Part shown: positions 23,240 to 31,575 of the stretch, piece after piece
How the letters are laid out: each line of letters begins with the position of its first letter
Position numbering within the stretch: position 1 is the first letter of the stretch
Origin: Dactylosporangium vinaceum
GTDB lineage: Bacteria; Actinomycetota; Actinomycetes; Mycobacteriales; Micromonosporaceae
Assembly (NCBI RefSeq): GCF_019904175.1
Contig: NZ_CP061913.1
Location: forward strand, 8,866,001 to 8,930,000
DNA: 64,000 nucleotides
Direction: 5' to 3'
The notes under the pieces: generated by a model
The model's database searches: none
Seen by the model: only the letters and a program-made list of their open reading frames with translations
What the model was told of the DNA's origin: nothing
Position numbers and translations under genes: made by a program

Positions 23240-25966
23240 ATGACCGCCGCGCCCCCCGTCGTTGCCAACCGTTATCGTCTGCTCGAGCCACTCGGTGTCG
23301 GTGGCATGGGGCGGGTGTGGCGCGCCCGCGACGAGACGCTGCATCGCGATGTCGCGGTCAAACAGATCATCCTGCCGCCGGAGCTGCTGGACACCGCCCG
23401 GGACGTGGCAATGGAGCGGACGCTGCGCGAGGCGCGGGCGGCGGCACGGCTGAGCCACCCCAACGTGGTGCGGGTCTACGACGTGCTGGCCGCCGAGGGG
23501 CAGCCGTGGCTGGTCATGGAGTACGTGCGGTCCCGCTCGCTCGATCAGGTGATTCGCGAGGACGGGCCGCTGCCGCCGCGGCGGGTGGCGGAGATCGGTC
23601 TGGCCGTGCTCGATGCGCTGCGGGCGGCCCAGAAGGTCGGCGTCGACCACCGCGACATCAAGCCCGGCAACGTCCTGCTGGCCGAGGACGGCCGCGTCGT
23701 GCTGACCGACTTCGGCATCGCCCGGGTCGAGGGCGAGGGCCACGTGACCCGCACCGGCCTGGTGCTCGGCTCCCCGGAGTTCATCGCCCCGGAGCGGGCC
23801 CGCGAGGGCATCGCCGGCCCGGCCAGCGACCTGTGGTCGCTGGGCGCCACCCTCTACACGGCGGTCGAGGGCCGCTCCCCGTTCGGCCGCGGCTCCGCGA
23901 TGGAGACCCTGTCCGCCCTCGCCTCCGAGGAGGCCGACCCGCCGCAGCGCGCGGGTGCCCTCACCCCGGTGCTGCGCGCCCTGCTGCGCAAGGACCCGAG
24001 GGCCCGGGCCAACTTCGTGCAGACCGACGAGCTGCTGCGCAAGGCCCTGATCCAGCGGGAGCCGGCGAAGAAGAAGCGCTCGTGGCTCAGCGGCTGGGGG
24101 CGCACCGAGCCCGCGGCCCCGGCGGTTCCGGCCCAGCGCACACCGCGCACCCGGCCGGAGCCGGTCGCGCTGTCCGGGGCCGGCTCCGGCGAGACGGCCA
24201 AGCCCGCCGCACCGCCGGGTCGAGGGGCTCCGCCGTCGGGAGCGCCGGGGGCCGCGACGGCCGGCGGGTCGGCGGCCGGGACAGTGGCCGGGGCGTCGGC
24301 TGCGGCGTCGGCTCCGGCCGTGGTGCGGGGCCACGCGGTAGTGCCGGCCCCGGCACCGGCCCAGACGCCACCGCCGGCCTGGCCACCGGTGCCCGACGAG
24401 GAGCCGGCGAGCGCCGGGATCTCCGGGAAGTCGGGCATCATCGAGGGTCCGATCTTCGGCACGGCGACGGCGGACGAGCTCGACCCCGACACCGAGTCGC
24501 AGACCGAACCCGCGAGCGCGACCGACGCCGAGGTCGCGACCGCGGCCGATGCGGGGATTGCGACCGACACCGAGCCCGCGAGCGCGACCGATGCCGGGGT
24601 CACGGCCGATGCCGGGGTCGCGACCGGCACCGAGCACGTCGCCGGGCGCGCTGACGAGGCCGCTGACACGGGCGCGGATGACAGCGCGAACGCGGTCGCG
24701 GACGACACGGAAGCCGAAACCGCCGTCGACGCGGCGCCTGCTGTGGAGGACGAGCCCGAGCCGGTGGCCGCGGCCGAGGAAGCAGCAGCCGAGCCGGAGC
24801 CCACGACGGAGCCGCAGCCGGTCACCGCGGTCGTCCCGGAGCCGCTCACCGAGCCCGAGCCCGAGCCGGTCACGGCGGTCGTGCCCGAGCCGGTCACCGC
24901 ACCCGAGCCCGAGCCGGTCACCGCGGCCGAGCCGGAGCCGGTCACCGCAGTCGAGCCCGAGCCGGTCATCGCGGCCGAGCCGGAGCCGGTCACCGCAGTC
25001 GAGCCCGAGCCGGTCATCGCGGCCGAGCCGGAGCCGGTCACCGCAGTCGAGCCCGAGCCGGTCATCGCGGCCGAGCCGGCTACCGAGCGGCGGGCGGCGG
25101 CGGCCGGGGCGTTTGCGGCGGCACCGGCACCGGCGCCGGTCGAGCGGCCGGAGCGGGCGGCGGCTGGAGCGCCCCGGGCGGCGGGGCAGGCGGCCGTGGT
25201 GACGCGGCCGCGGCAGGCCGATGCGCAGAAGCGGCGGCGCAACATCGTCGCCGGTGCGGTCGCCGCCGTGCTCGTGGCGGCGGTGCTCGTGTGGGTGGCG
25301 GTGCGGTCGGACGACGACGGGAGTGTCCCGACGGCGGGCAGCACCGGTGCGGCGCAGACCACGGCGGCCGGGGCGGCGCCCGCGCCCAGCTCGGCCGGGC
25401 CCACCTCGGCCGCGGCGACCGGCGGGGCGAGCAGCGCGCCGGCCGACAACCAGCCGAGCGCGACGCCGACCCAGCAGCAGCAACAGCAGCCGCAGAACGC
25501 CGGCACCGCCTCGGGCACGCTCCCGCCGCTGCCGGCGGGCTGGCACGACTACACGGACCCGACCGGGTTCAAGGTGTACGTCCCCGACGGCTGGAACCGG
25601 TCAGTCGACGACGGCATCGTGTATTTCCGGGGCAACGGCCGCTCGCTCGGCATCGACCAGTCGGACAAACCGAAGATGGACCCGGTGGCGGACTGGCGCG
25701 CGCAGGAGGGGCAGCGGGCCAACACGTACTACAAGAACTACACCGGCCTGCGTATCGACAAGGTCGACAACTACTTCATCGTCGCGGCCGACTGGGAGTT
25801 CCTCTACGGCAGTAACCCCAACGCCCGCCAGCACGTGAACAACCGGGGTCTGGTGTCCTCGCCCCACCAGGCGTACGGCATCTGGTGGTCGACCCCGGAA
25901 GGCGACTGGAACAACGCACACTCGGACCTCGACCTGGTCTTCGCCAGCTTCCGGCCGAAGCCGTGA
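23240..25966 (+). CDS. Receptor-type Ser/Thr protein kinase (Pkn/PASTA-less)
   Basis: A 908-residue protein. The kinase domain covers about 12-270: glycine loop LGVGGMGRVW, Lys41 (AVKQI), HRDIKPGNVLL with Asp139, DFG in TDFGIARVE, and APE in FIAPERA. A long Ala/Pro/Glu/Thr linker (about 290-660) ends in exact 16-residue repeats. One membrane span lies at about 665-687 (NIVAGAVAAVLVAAVLVWVAV). The outside part has a Ser/Thr/Gln linker, including a run of five Gln, and a compact C-terminal domain (about 765-908, LPAGWHDYTDPTGF to VFASFRPKP). That domain is not PASTA and is presumably the sensor. ATG 23240 is used because the kinase fold begins nine residues later. A phosphatase-like gene follows 22 bp downstream. 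Confidence 0.9.
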   Translation: MTAAPPVVANRYRLLEPLGVGGMGRVWRARDETLHRDVAVKQIILPPELLDTARDVAMERTLREARAAARLSHPNVVRVYDVLAAEGQPWLVMEYVRSRSLDQVIREDGPLPPRRVAEIGLAVLDALRAAQKVGVDHRDIKPGNVLLAEDGRVVLTDFGIARVEGEGHVTRTGLVLGSPEFIAPERAREGIAGPASDLWSLGATLYTAVEGRSPFGRGSAMETLSALASEEADPPQRAGALTPVLRALLRKDPRARANFVQTDELLRKALIQREPAKKKRSWLSGWGRTEPAAPAVPAQRTPRTRPEPVALSGAGSGETAKPAAPPGRGAPPSGAPGAATAGGSAAGTVAGASAAASAPAVVRGHAVVPAPAPAQTPPPAWPPVPDEEPASAGISGKSGIIEGPIFGTATADELDPDTESQTEPASATDAEVATAADAGIATDTEPASATDAGVTADAGVATGTEHVAGRADEAADTGADDSANAVADDTEAETAVDAAPAVEDEPEPVAAAEEAAAEPEPTTEPQPVTAVVPEPLTEPEPEPVTAVVPEPVTAPEPEPVTAAEPEPVTAVEPEPVIAAEPEPVTAVEPEPVIAAEPEPVTAVEPEPVIAAEPATERRAAAAGAFAAAPAPAPVERPERAAAGAPRAAGQAAVVTRPRQADAQKRRRNIVAGAVAAVLVAAVLVWVAVRSDDDGSVPTAGSTGAAQTTAAGAAPAPSSAGPTSAAATGGASSAPADNQPSATPTQQQQQQPQNAGTASGTLPPLPAGWHDYTDPTGFKVYVPDGWNRSVDDGIVYFRGNGRSLGIDQSDKPKMDPVADWRAQEGQRANTYYKNYTGLRIDKVDNYFIVAADWEFLYGSNPNARQHVNNRGLVSSPHQAYGIWWSTPEGDWNNAHSDLDLVFASFRPKP
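24923..25066 (+). repeat. Three exact 48-bp tandem repeats within the kinase gene
   Basis: Copies at 24923-24970, 24971-25018 and 25019-25066 are identical by eye. Each encodes 16 residues, AAEPEPVTAVEPEPVI. Degenerate copies of the same EPEPVTA unit flank the block from about 24820. Such exact repeats can change copy number by slippage or recombination without a frameshift, altering the length of the linker between kinase and membrane. Confidence 0.9.
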
Positions 25967-25988
25967 CCGCCGAGACGGAGCCGCAGCG

Positions 25989-26402
25989 GTGAGCGCCTGG
26001 ATGGAGCTGCCGTCCGGCCGGCGGATTCGCGGCCGCGGCCTGCGCGAGCGGGGCGAGCCGGTGCCGCCCCCGCAGTTCGGCCTGTATCTGCTGGGCAAGC
26101 CGCCCCCGCCGTTCGCGTGGGAGTCGACCTGGGTGCGCTGGCCCGACTTCTGGCTGCCCACGGACCGGGAGGCCGCCGCGGCGGCGTTCGCGGCGGCATG
26201 GCGGCGGGCCGAGCACGAGGCGGTCGAGGTCGCCTGCGGCGGCGGGCGCGGCCGGACCGGCACTGCCCTGGCCTGCATCGCGATCCTTGACGGCGTCCCG
26301 GCGCAGGAGGCCGTCGCCTACGTGCGCCGGCATTACTACCACGGGGCCGTCGAGACCCCGTGGCAGAAGCGCTACGTGCGGGAGTTCAGTTCGCCGTCGT
26401 GA
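25989..26402 (+). CDS. Small CX5R phosphatase-like protein
   Basis: A 137-residue cytosolic protein starting at GTG 25989, 22 bp after the kinase stop. The segment VACGGGRGRTGTALA contains Cys83-x5-Arg89 followed by Thr, the active-site P-loop of protein tyrosine and dual-specificity phosphatases. A general acid is likely among the Asp residues of WPDFWLPTDR (53 or 59). At 137 residues it is near the lower size limit for this fold. It may dephosphorylate targets of the adjacent kinase, or the kinase itself. Identity as a cysteine phosphatase is well supported by the motif; the target is inference. Confidence 0.78.
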   Translation: MSAWMELPSGRRIRGRGLRERGEPVPPPQFGLYLLGKPPPPFAWESTWVRWPDFWLPTDREAAAAAFAAAWRRAEHEAVEVACGGGRGRTGTALACIAILDGVPAQEAVAYVRRHYYHGAVETPWQKRYVREFSSPS

Positions 26403-26408
26403 TGAGCA

Positions 26409-26425
26409 TCGCCGGGGCCCGGCGA
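26409..26425. terminator. Hairpin between convergent phosphatase and MFS genes
   Basis: TCGCCGGG and CCCGGCGA form an almost loopless palindrome in the 30-bp gap between two convergent genes, so folding would leave a 6-bp stem with a 5-nt loop. It may act as a bidirectional terminator. Confidence 0.5.
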
Positions 26426-26432
26426 CGGACCG

Positions 26433-27635
26433 CTATGCGGGCGGCGGCGGAGGGGTCGCTGCTCGGCGCCTGATCGGCGTGAAGAGCGCGGCCAGCGCGG
26501 TGATCGTGACGGCGGCTCCGGCCACCGCAAGCGTCAGCGGTACCCCCAGCTGCTTCGCCGAGAACGTGAGCGCCGCATCGCCGGCGGGTGCGAGCACGAG
26601 CTGCAGTGTCCAGAACGCCGCAGTGACGCGGCCGAGCAGATGGCCGGGCGTCACCTCCTGGCGCAGCGACACCGAGGAGATCCCCGCGATCCCGGTGCAC
26701 AGCGTGACCGCCGCCGCGAGCACCGCGATCAAGGGCACGTTCGACGCCAGCCCGATCCCGGCCACCAGGAGCCCGCACAGGCCGAACGCGCCGATCCAGG
26801 TCGCGCCGAACCCGGCCCGGCGGCGCAGCGGGGCGACGGCGGCCGCGGCGAGCGTCGAGCCCAGCACGCCGGCCGTCAGCACCAGGCCGATCACCGCGTC
26901 GGACTGCCCGAGCCCGCGCATCAGGTGGTAGACGACGACGTCGTTGAGGCTCGAGGTGAAGAAGATGAGCACGGCCAGGAGCACCGTCAGCGGCAGCATC
27001 ACCGGGTGCCGGCGGATGAACCGCACCCCGGCGCCGAGGCCGCGCTCGGTGCCCTCGGTGGCCGGCCGCCGGATGCGGATGAGCAGCAGCCCGACCGCGG
27101 AGAGCAGGAACGACACGGCGTCCAGGCCGATCGCCGCGACCGGGCCGGCCCCCTGGGAGAGGACACCGGCGACCGCGGGGCCGGCCAGGTACGCCACCGA
27201 GTACGACCCGTACAGCAGCCCGTTGGCCTCGGCGATCCGGTCGGCCGGGACCAGCGCGGGCACGACCGCGACGTAGGTGACCTGGAAGACCATCGCGAAC
27301 ACCGCGGCGGCCGGGAGCACCAGGAACAGCAGCCAGGGCTGTGGCCCGGCGAGCCAGGCCAGCGGGATGGAGCCCAGCAGCACGAACCGGGCCAGGTCGC
27401 ACATGCGCAGGACGGTGCGGCGGTCGAAGCGGTCGGCGACGACCCCGGCGACGACCCCGGTGAGCAGGGTGGCCACCGCCGACAGCGCCCGGATCCAGCC
27501 GAGGTCGGTGATGGATATCGCGCCCGTGCGCATGAGCAGGGGCACGGCGGCGAAGGTGAGCGCGTCGCCGAACGCGGACAGCGTCTGCACCCCGAGCAGC
27601 ACCAGGAAGTCGCGGCTCCGCCAGAGGCCGCTCAC
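26433..27635 (-). CDS. MFS transporter
   Basis: A 400-residue membrane protein with about 12 spans, resembling MFS members of the enterobactin-exporter/MdfA-like 'MFS_3' group: VSGLWRSRDFLVLLGVQTLSAFGDALTF at the start, VAGVVADRFDRRTVLRMCDLARF as motif A, and ANGLLYGSYSVAYLAGPAVAGVL later. GTG 27635 overlaps the stop of the upstream polyamine-synthase-like gene (GTGA), so the two are translationally coupled. The long reading frame further upstream is in another frame of that gene. Export of a product made by the coupled enzyme is a fair guess. Confidence 0.88.
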   Translation of the reverse strand: MSGLWRSRDFLVLLGVQTLSAFGDALTFAAVPLLMRTGAISITDLGWIRALSAVATLLTGVVAGVVADRFDRRTVLRMCDLARFVLLGSIPLAWLAGPQPWLLFLVLPAAAVFAMVFQVTYVAVVPALVPADRIAEANGLLYGSYSVAYLAGPAVAGVLSQGAGPVAAIGLDAVSFLLSAVGLLLIRIRRPATEGTERGLGAGVRFIRRHPVMLPLTVLLAVLIFFTSSLNDVVVYHLMRGLGQSDAVIGLVLTAGVLGSTLAAAAVAPLRRRAGFGATWIGAFGLCGLLVAGIGLASNVPLIAVLAAAVTLCTGIAGISSVSLRQEVTPGHLLGRVTAAFWTLQLVLAPAGDAALTFSAKQLGVPLTLAVAGAAVTITALAALFTPIRRRAATPPPPPA

Positions 27636-29077
27636 CGGTGCAGCAGCGGCACGATCACATGGCGCGGCACATCGAGCAGGCGCGCGTCGAGATACTCGGG
27701 CCGCCCGACCAGCTCGGCGGCGCGTGCCGCGGCGGCGGCGCGGGGCAGGCCCGTGCGCACCAGAGCCTCGCGCAGGACGTTGCCGAGCTTGCCGTGCGCG
27801 TGGGTCAGCAGCCAGCCGGCGACGCCGTCCTCGCCGGCCGGGCGCAGGGTGGCCTCGACCGTCGCCTGTTTCGGGCCGGGCGTGCTGCGGCGCAGGCGCA
27901 GGTCGTACTTCGCCCCGATCAGCTCGCGCAGCGCGGTCTGGCCGGCCTCGTCGCGCAGATCGGGGTGCTGGTTGGGCACGAGCAGCGTGACCTTCGCGAC
28001 GTTGACGGCCAGCAGCACCCGGGCCAGCCACGCGCCGGGGTCGCCGGACAGGTCGACGGTGAGCTCGTCCGCCCGGAGCGGGCCGCCGCCGAGGATGCGG
28101 GCCGGCCCGCGGGCCGCGGCGCCCTCCAGCGACTGCTCGCCGTGGGTGTAGATGTTGGCCGAGCCGGCCAGCCGGTCGAGGCGGCGGTCGAGGATCTGCC
28201 AGGTGTGCTGGGTGGGGCGGCAGACGTAGAGGTCGCTGGCGCTGCCGACCGCCTGGGCGCCGTGGTACCGGTTGAACGCCGGCAGCATCGCCTCGATCAC
28301 GAGGTCCAGGTCGAGCACCGCCCGCTGCACCTTGAGGCCGAGGGCCGGGGTGAGCGGGCTGAAACCGTAGGCCATCACGAGCCGCCCGTTGGCGCGGTCG
28401 CGCAGCGCCTGGGCCCCGCGGCCGAGGAACAGCTGGACGCCCTCGGGCGTGTAGGGCGGGTCGGTGAAGATCAGGTCGGCGCTCCCGGCGACCGCGGGCG
28501 GGAGGCCGAAGCGCAGGTCGGCCTGGTAGCAGGCGATGCCGGCGCCCTGGCCGTCGATGTAGGCCAGGAGCCGCTCGTCGACGTCGACGACGGTGACCTC
28601 GGTGTCCGGGCACGCCCGGCGCAGCGCGAGCGACGTGAGGTCGTGGTCGCCGATGCAGACCACGCGCGCGCCGGCCAGGTCGTAGGTGGTGGCCAGCCAC
28701 CGGGCCCGGCGCTCGGCCGTTTCGGCGGTGGCGGCGACGTGGTCGAGGGCCTGGTCCGGGGCGGGCGCGGCGGCGATGAGCGCCGCCATCCCGTCCACCC
28801 GGGGCTCGTCGGGCAGGCGGTGCAGGGCCAGACGGTCGGAGTACACGGGCGAGATCAGGGGGTTGAGAAAGATCTTGCCGCGCTCTTCGCGCACGTCGGG
28901 GCCGGCCGCCCGCAGCAGCGCCTCGACGCTGCGGCGCGGGACGGCGTGGTCGCGGACGAGGTCGTCGAGGGTGGTCGGCCCCGCGGCGAGGGCGGCGATC
29001 ACCTCACGCAGCCGGCGGCCCGCGATCCCGGATGCTGAGACGGCGGCGGCCACCGCATCGATCCCCCCGGGCTCCAC
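27632..29077 (-). CDS. Branched-chain polyamine (bis-aminopropyl spermidine) synthase-like protein
   Basis: A 481-residue protein. It has an N-terminal winged-helix-like domain (about 15-75), a Rossmann domain with VVCIGDHDLTSLAL (139-152) and VTVVDVDERLLAYID, and ADLIFTDPPYTPEGVQLFL (DPPYT at 206-210). GD-x-DLTS plus DPP are the marks of the archaeal-type enzyme that adds aminopropyl groups from decarboxylated SAM to spermidine, forming quaternary branched polyamines; that family usually reads GDDD where this has GDHD. Residues from about 310 to 481 are an extra C-terminal domain not expected in the roughly 350-residue archaeal form. A methyltransferase role is the alternative. It is coupled to an MFS gene. 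Confidence 0.72.
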   Translation of the reverse strand: MEPGGIDAVAAAVSASGIAGRRLREVIAALAAGPTTLDDLVRDHAVPRRSVEALLRAAGPDVREERGKIFLNPLISPVYSDRLALHRLPDEPRVDGMAALIAAAPAPDQALDHVAATAETAERRARWLATTYDLAGARVVCIGDHDLTSLALRRACPDTEVTVVDVDERLLAYIDGQGAGIACYQADLRFGLPPAVAGSADLIFTDPPYTPEGVQLFLGRGAQALRDRANGRLVMAYGFSPLTPALGLKVQRAVLDLDLVIEAMLPAFNRYHGAQAVGSASDLYVCRPTQHTWQILDRRLDRLAGSANIYTHGEQSLEGAAARGPARILGGGPLRADELTVDLSGDPGAWLARVLLAVNVAKVTLLVPNQHPDLRDEAGQTALRELIGAKYDLRLRRSTPGPKQATVEATLRPAGEDGVAGWLLTHAHGKLGNVLREALVRTGLPRAAAAARAAELVGRPEYLDARLLDVPRHVIVPLLHR

Positions 29078-29444
29078 CGGGGCACCTTACCATCGCCACA
29101 GCTCGTGATCCGAGCCGAACACAGTGTGACTTGACAGTTAAAAGTTAACCCGTAGTAACGGCCTGGTGGGATCGAGATCTACAGAGCGCAAGATTTCTCG
29201 CATGTTTCCACGCCCGAAGTACAGGGTGGGGGCGAGGGTGAAGTTAGGGCATCGACTCTTGTCCAACTCTTTCGATATGTGTGATCGTCACCGCATCGCT
29301 GCAAGTCGATGCGGATGCCGGGCCTTCGTACGGCGCGCACAGGGCCCCCAGACACTTCGACGAGCACGTGACCTCCGTTGGTTCCGGCCCACCCCGTCAA
29401 ACATTCCCCGGTGAGGTTGGGTCGTTGCTGAAAGAAGGCACCCT
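29078..29444. other. Divergent intergenic region before metalloprotease
   Basis: 367 bp separating the polyamine-synthase-like gene from the protease. It is less GC-rich than the genes around it. It holds a promoter-like element at 29131-29158 and a long leader with no clear fold. The ribosome site AAGAAGG sits six bases before the TTG start of the protease. I see no RNA gene or riboswitch. Confidence 0.5.
29131..29158 (+). promoter_or_regulatory. Candidate promoter with internal palindrome
   Basis: TTGACA, a 16-bp spacer and TAGTAA resemble a -35/-10 pair. The spacer contains the perfect inverted repeat GTTAA-AAG-TTAAC (29137-29149), a likely operator. It points towards the metalloprotease, which would then have a leader of about 280 nt. 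Alternatively the palindrome serves the divergent leftward gene. Confidence 0.4.
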
Positions 29445-31505
29445 TTGAAGCTCTCCCCACGGTTCGCTACAGCGGCCGGAGTGTTCGCGGTCGGGCTGGT
29501 CACAGCCGGCACCGCCGCGGCCGTGCAAGCCACGACCGCATCGGCGTCCACGGATGCCGTCGAGGTCTCCAACGCCGTCGCCGCCCAGTCCGTCGACGCC
29601 TACGTCAAGAGCAAGCCGGCAGTGATCCAGCCCAGCGCCGACGAGGCGTATGTGCAGAAGTCGGTCACCGCGTACGGCGGCTCGAAGTACATCGCGTACG
29701 ACCGGACGTACAAGGGCCTGCACGTCAAGGGCGGTGACTTCGTCGTCGCCACCGACAAGGCGGGCGCGACGACGTACACCTCGGTCGCGCAGACCAAGGC
29801 GATCGGCAACCTCTCGACCACCCCGTCACTCACCTCGGCGGCCGCCGAGACCGTCGCGAAGCAGCAGCTCAAGACGGTCAACAACGTCGAGGGCACCACG
29901 CTCGTCGTCTACACGGTCGACGGTGCGGCCAAGCTCGCCTACGAGACCACGGTCAACGGCCTCGGCGCCGAGGGCATCAGCCGGCTCACGGTCGACGTCG
30001 ACGCCAACACCGGCGCCGTGCTCGACAAGACCGAGCACGTCATGGCCGGCACCGGCACGGGCTGGATCAACGGCTCGGTGACCATCAACACCACCCAGTC
30101 GGGCAGCACGTACAGCATGAAGGACCCGAACTACACGAACATCTCCTGCCAGGACGCGGCGAACAACACCACGTTCACCGGCTCGGACGACGTGTGGGGC
30201 AACGGGACCGGCACCAACCGCGAGACCGGCTGCGTCGACGCGCTGTACGTCGCGCAGAAGGAACTCTCGATGCTGTCCTCGTGGCTGGGCCGCAACGGCT
30301 TCAACGGCTCGGGCGGCGGCTGGCCGATCCGCGTCGGCCTGAACGACCAGAACGCCTACTACGACGGCACCCAGATCCAGATCGGCAAGAACACCGCCGG
30401 GCAGTGGATCTCCTCCGCCGACGTGCTGGGCCACGAGGCCGGTCACGGTGTCGACGACACCACCCCCGGTGGCATCTCCAAGAGCGGCACCCAGGAGTTC
30501 GTCGCGGACACGTTCGGCGCCGCCACCGAGTGGTTCGCCAACAACCCGAACGACCCGCCGGACTACCTGGTCGGCGAGGAAGTCAACCTGGTCGGCAGCG
30601 GCCCGATCCGCAACATGTACAACCCGTCGTCGGTCGGCGACGCGAACTGCTACTCCAGCAGCATCCCGGGTGGCGAGGTCCACGCGGCCGCGGGCCCGGG
30701 CGACCACTGGTTCTACCTGATGGCGCAGGGCTCCGCGGGCAACGGCCAGCCGGCCAGCCCGACCTGCAACGGCTCGACGGTCTCCAACCCGCTGGGCATC
30801 CAGAACGCGATCAAGGTCATGTACAACGCGATGCTGATGAAGACCTCGTCGTCGTCGTACCTGAAGTACCGCACCTGGACGCTGACCGCGGCCAAGAACC
30901 TGTTCCCGGGCAGCTGCACCCAGTTCAACACGGTCAAGGCCGCGTGGGACGCCGTCTCCGTGCCGGCGCAGTCGGGCGACCCGACCTGCTCCGGTGGTGG
31001 CACCACCCCGCCGCCCACCACCAGCTCGCCCACCGGCGGCCCGACCGGCTCCTGCTCGGGCCAGAAGCTGCTCAACGGCGGCTTCGAGTCCGGCTCGGCC
31101 AGCTGGAGCGGCACCACCGGCGCCATCGGCCAGTGGTCCGGCTCGGGCCAGGCCGCCCACGGCGGCACGTACAGCGCCTGGCTCGACGGCTACGGCTCGA
31201 CCCACACCGAGGCGATCCAGCAGTCGGTGACAGTCCCGTCCGGGTGTAGGGCGACCCTGTCGTTCTACGTGCACATCGACTCGGCCGAGACGACCACCAC
31301 CACGGCCTACGACAAGCTGACCGTCACGGCCGGCTCGACGACCCTGGCCACGCTGTCGAACCTCAACAAGGCGTCGGGTTACCAGCTGAAGAGCTACACC
31401 TTCACCGGCACCGGCGCGGCCGTCTCCATCGGCTTCAGCGGCACCGAGGACTCCTCGCTGCAGACCTCGTTCGTCATCGACGACGCCGCGGTCACGCTGG
31501 GCTAG
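29445..31505 (+). CDS. Secreted M4-family (thermolysin-like) metalloprotease
   Basis: A 686-residue zymogen. A Sec signal peptide covers about 1-35 (TTG start). An FTP/PepSY-type propeptide follows to about 200. The catalytic domain has the zinc motif His330-Glu331-Ala-Gly-His334, a third-ligand candidate Glu351 (GTQEFVADTFGA), and the His of GEVHAAAGPGDHWFYLMA as the transition-state stabiliser. After a Thr/Pro/Ser linker (about 525) comes a C-terminal beta-sandwich (LLNGGFESGSASW to FVIDDAAVTL) resembling carbohydrate- or protein-binding modules of secreted actinobacterial enzymes. It digests extracellular protein. A strong terminator follows. Confidence 0.94.
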   Translation: MKLSPRFATAAGVFAVGLVTAGTAAAVQATTASASTDAVEVSNAVAAQSVDAYVKSKPAVIQPSADEAYVQKSVTAYGGSKYIAYDRTYKGLHVKGGDFVVATDKAGATTYTSVAQTKAIGNLSTTPSLTSAAAETVAKQQLKTVNNVEGTTLVVYTVDGAAKLAYETTVNGLGAEGISRLTVDVDANTGAVLDKTEHVMAGTGTGWINGSVTINTTQSGSTYSMKDPNYTNISCQDAANNTTFTGSDDVWGNGTGTNRETGCVDALYVAQKELSMLSSWLGRNGFNGSGGGWPIRVGLNDQNAYYDGTQIQIGKNTAGQWISSADVLGHEAGHGVDDTTPGGISKSGTQEFVADTFGAATEWFANNPNDPPDYLVGEEVNLVGSGPIRNMYNPSSVGDANCYSSSIPGGEVHAAAGPGDHWFYLMAQGSAGNGQPASPTCNGSTVSNPLGIQNAIKVMYNAMLMKTSSSSYLKYRTWTLTAAKNLFPGSCTQFNTVKAAWDAVSVPAQSGDPTCSGGGTTPPPTTSSPTGGPTGSCSGQKLLNGGFESGSASWSGTTGAIGQWSGSGQAAHGGTYSAWLDGYGSTHTEAIQQSVTVPSGCRATLSFYVHIDSAETTTTTAYDKLTVTAGSTTLATLSNLNKASGYQLKSYTFTGTGAAVSIGFSGTEDSSLQTSFVIDDAAVTLG

Positions 31506-31522
31506 TTCGTTCGGCACGTCGG

Positions 31523-31553
31523 AAGGCCCGGGCCGCGCGTCGCCCGGGCCTTT
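31523..31553 (+). terminator. Rho-independent terminator after metalloprotease
   Basis: A perfect 11-bp stem AAGGCCCGGGC / GCCCGGGCCTT with an 8-nt loop and a short T run, 17 bp after the protease stop. The arrangement may also work for the convergent dehalogenase gene, which ends at 31576. Confidence 0.88.
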
Positions 31554-31575
31554 CGCCGTCTCCGCCGCGCGTCGC

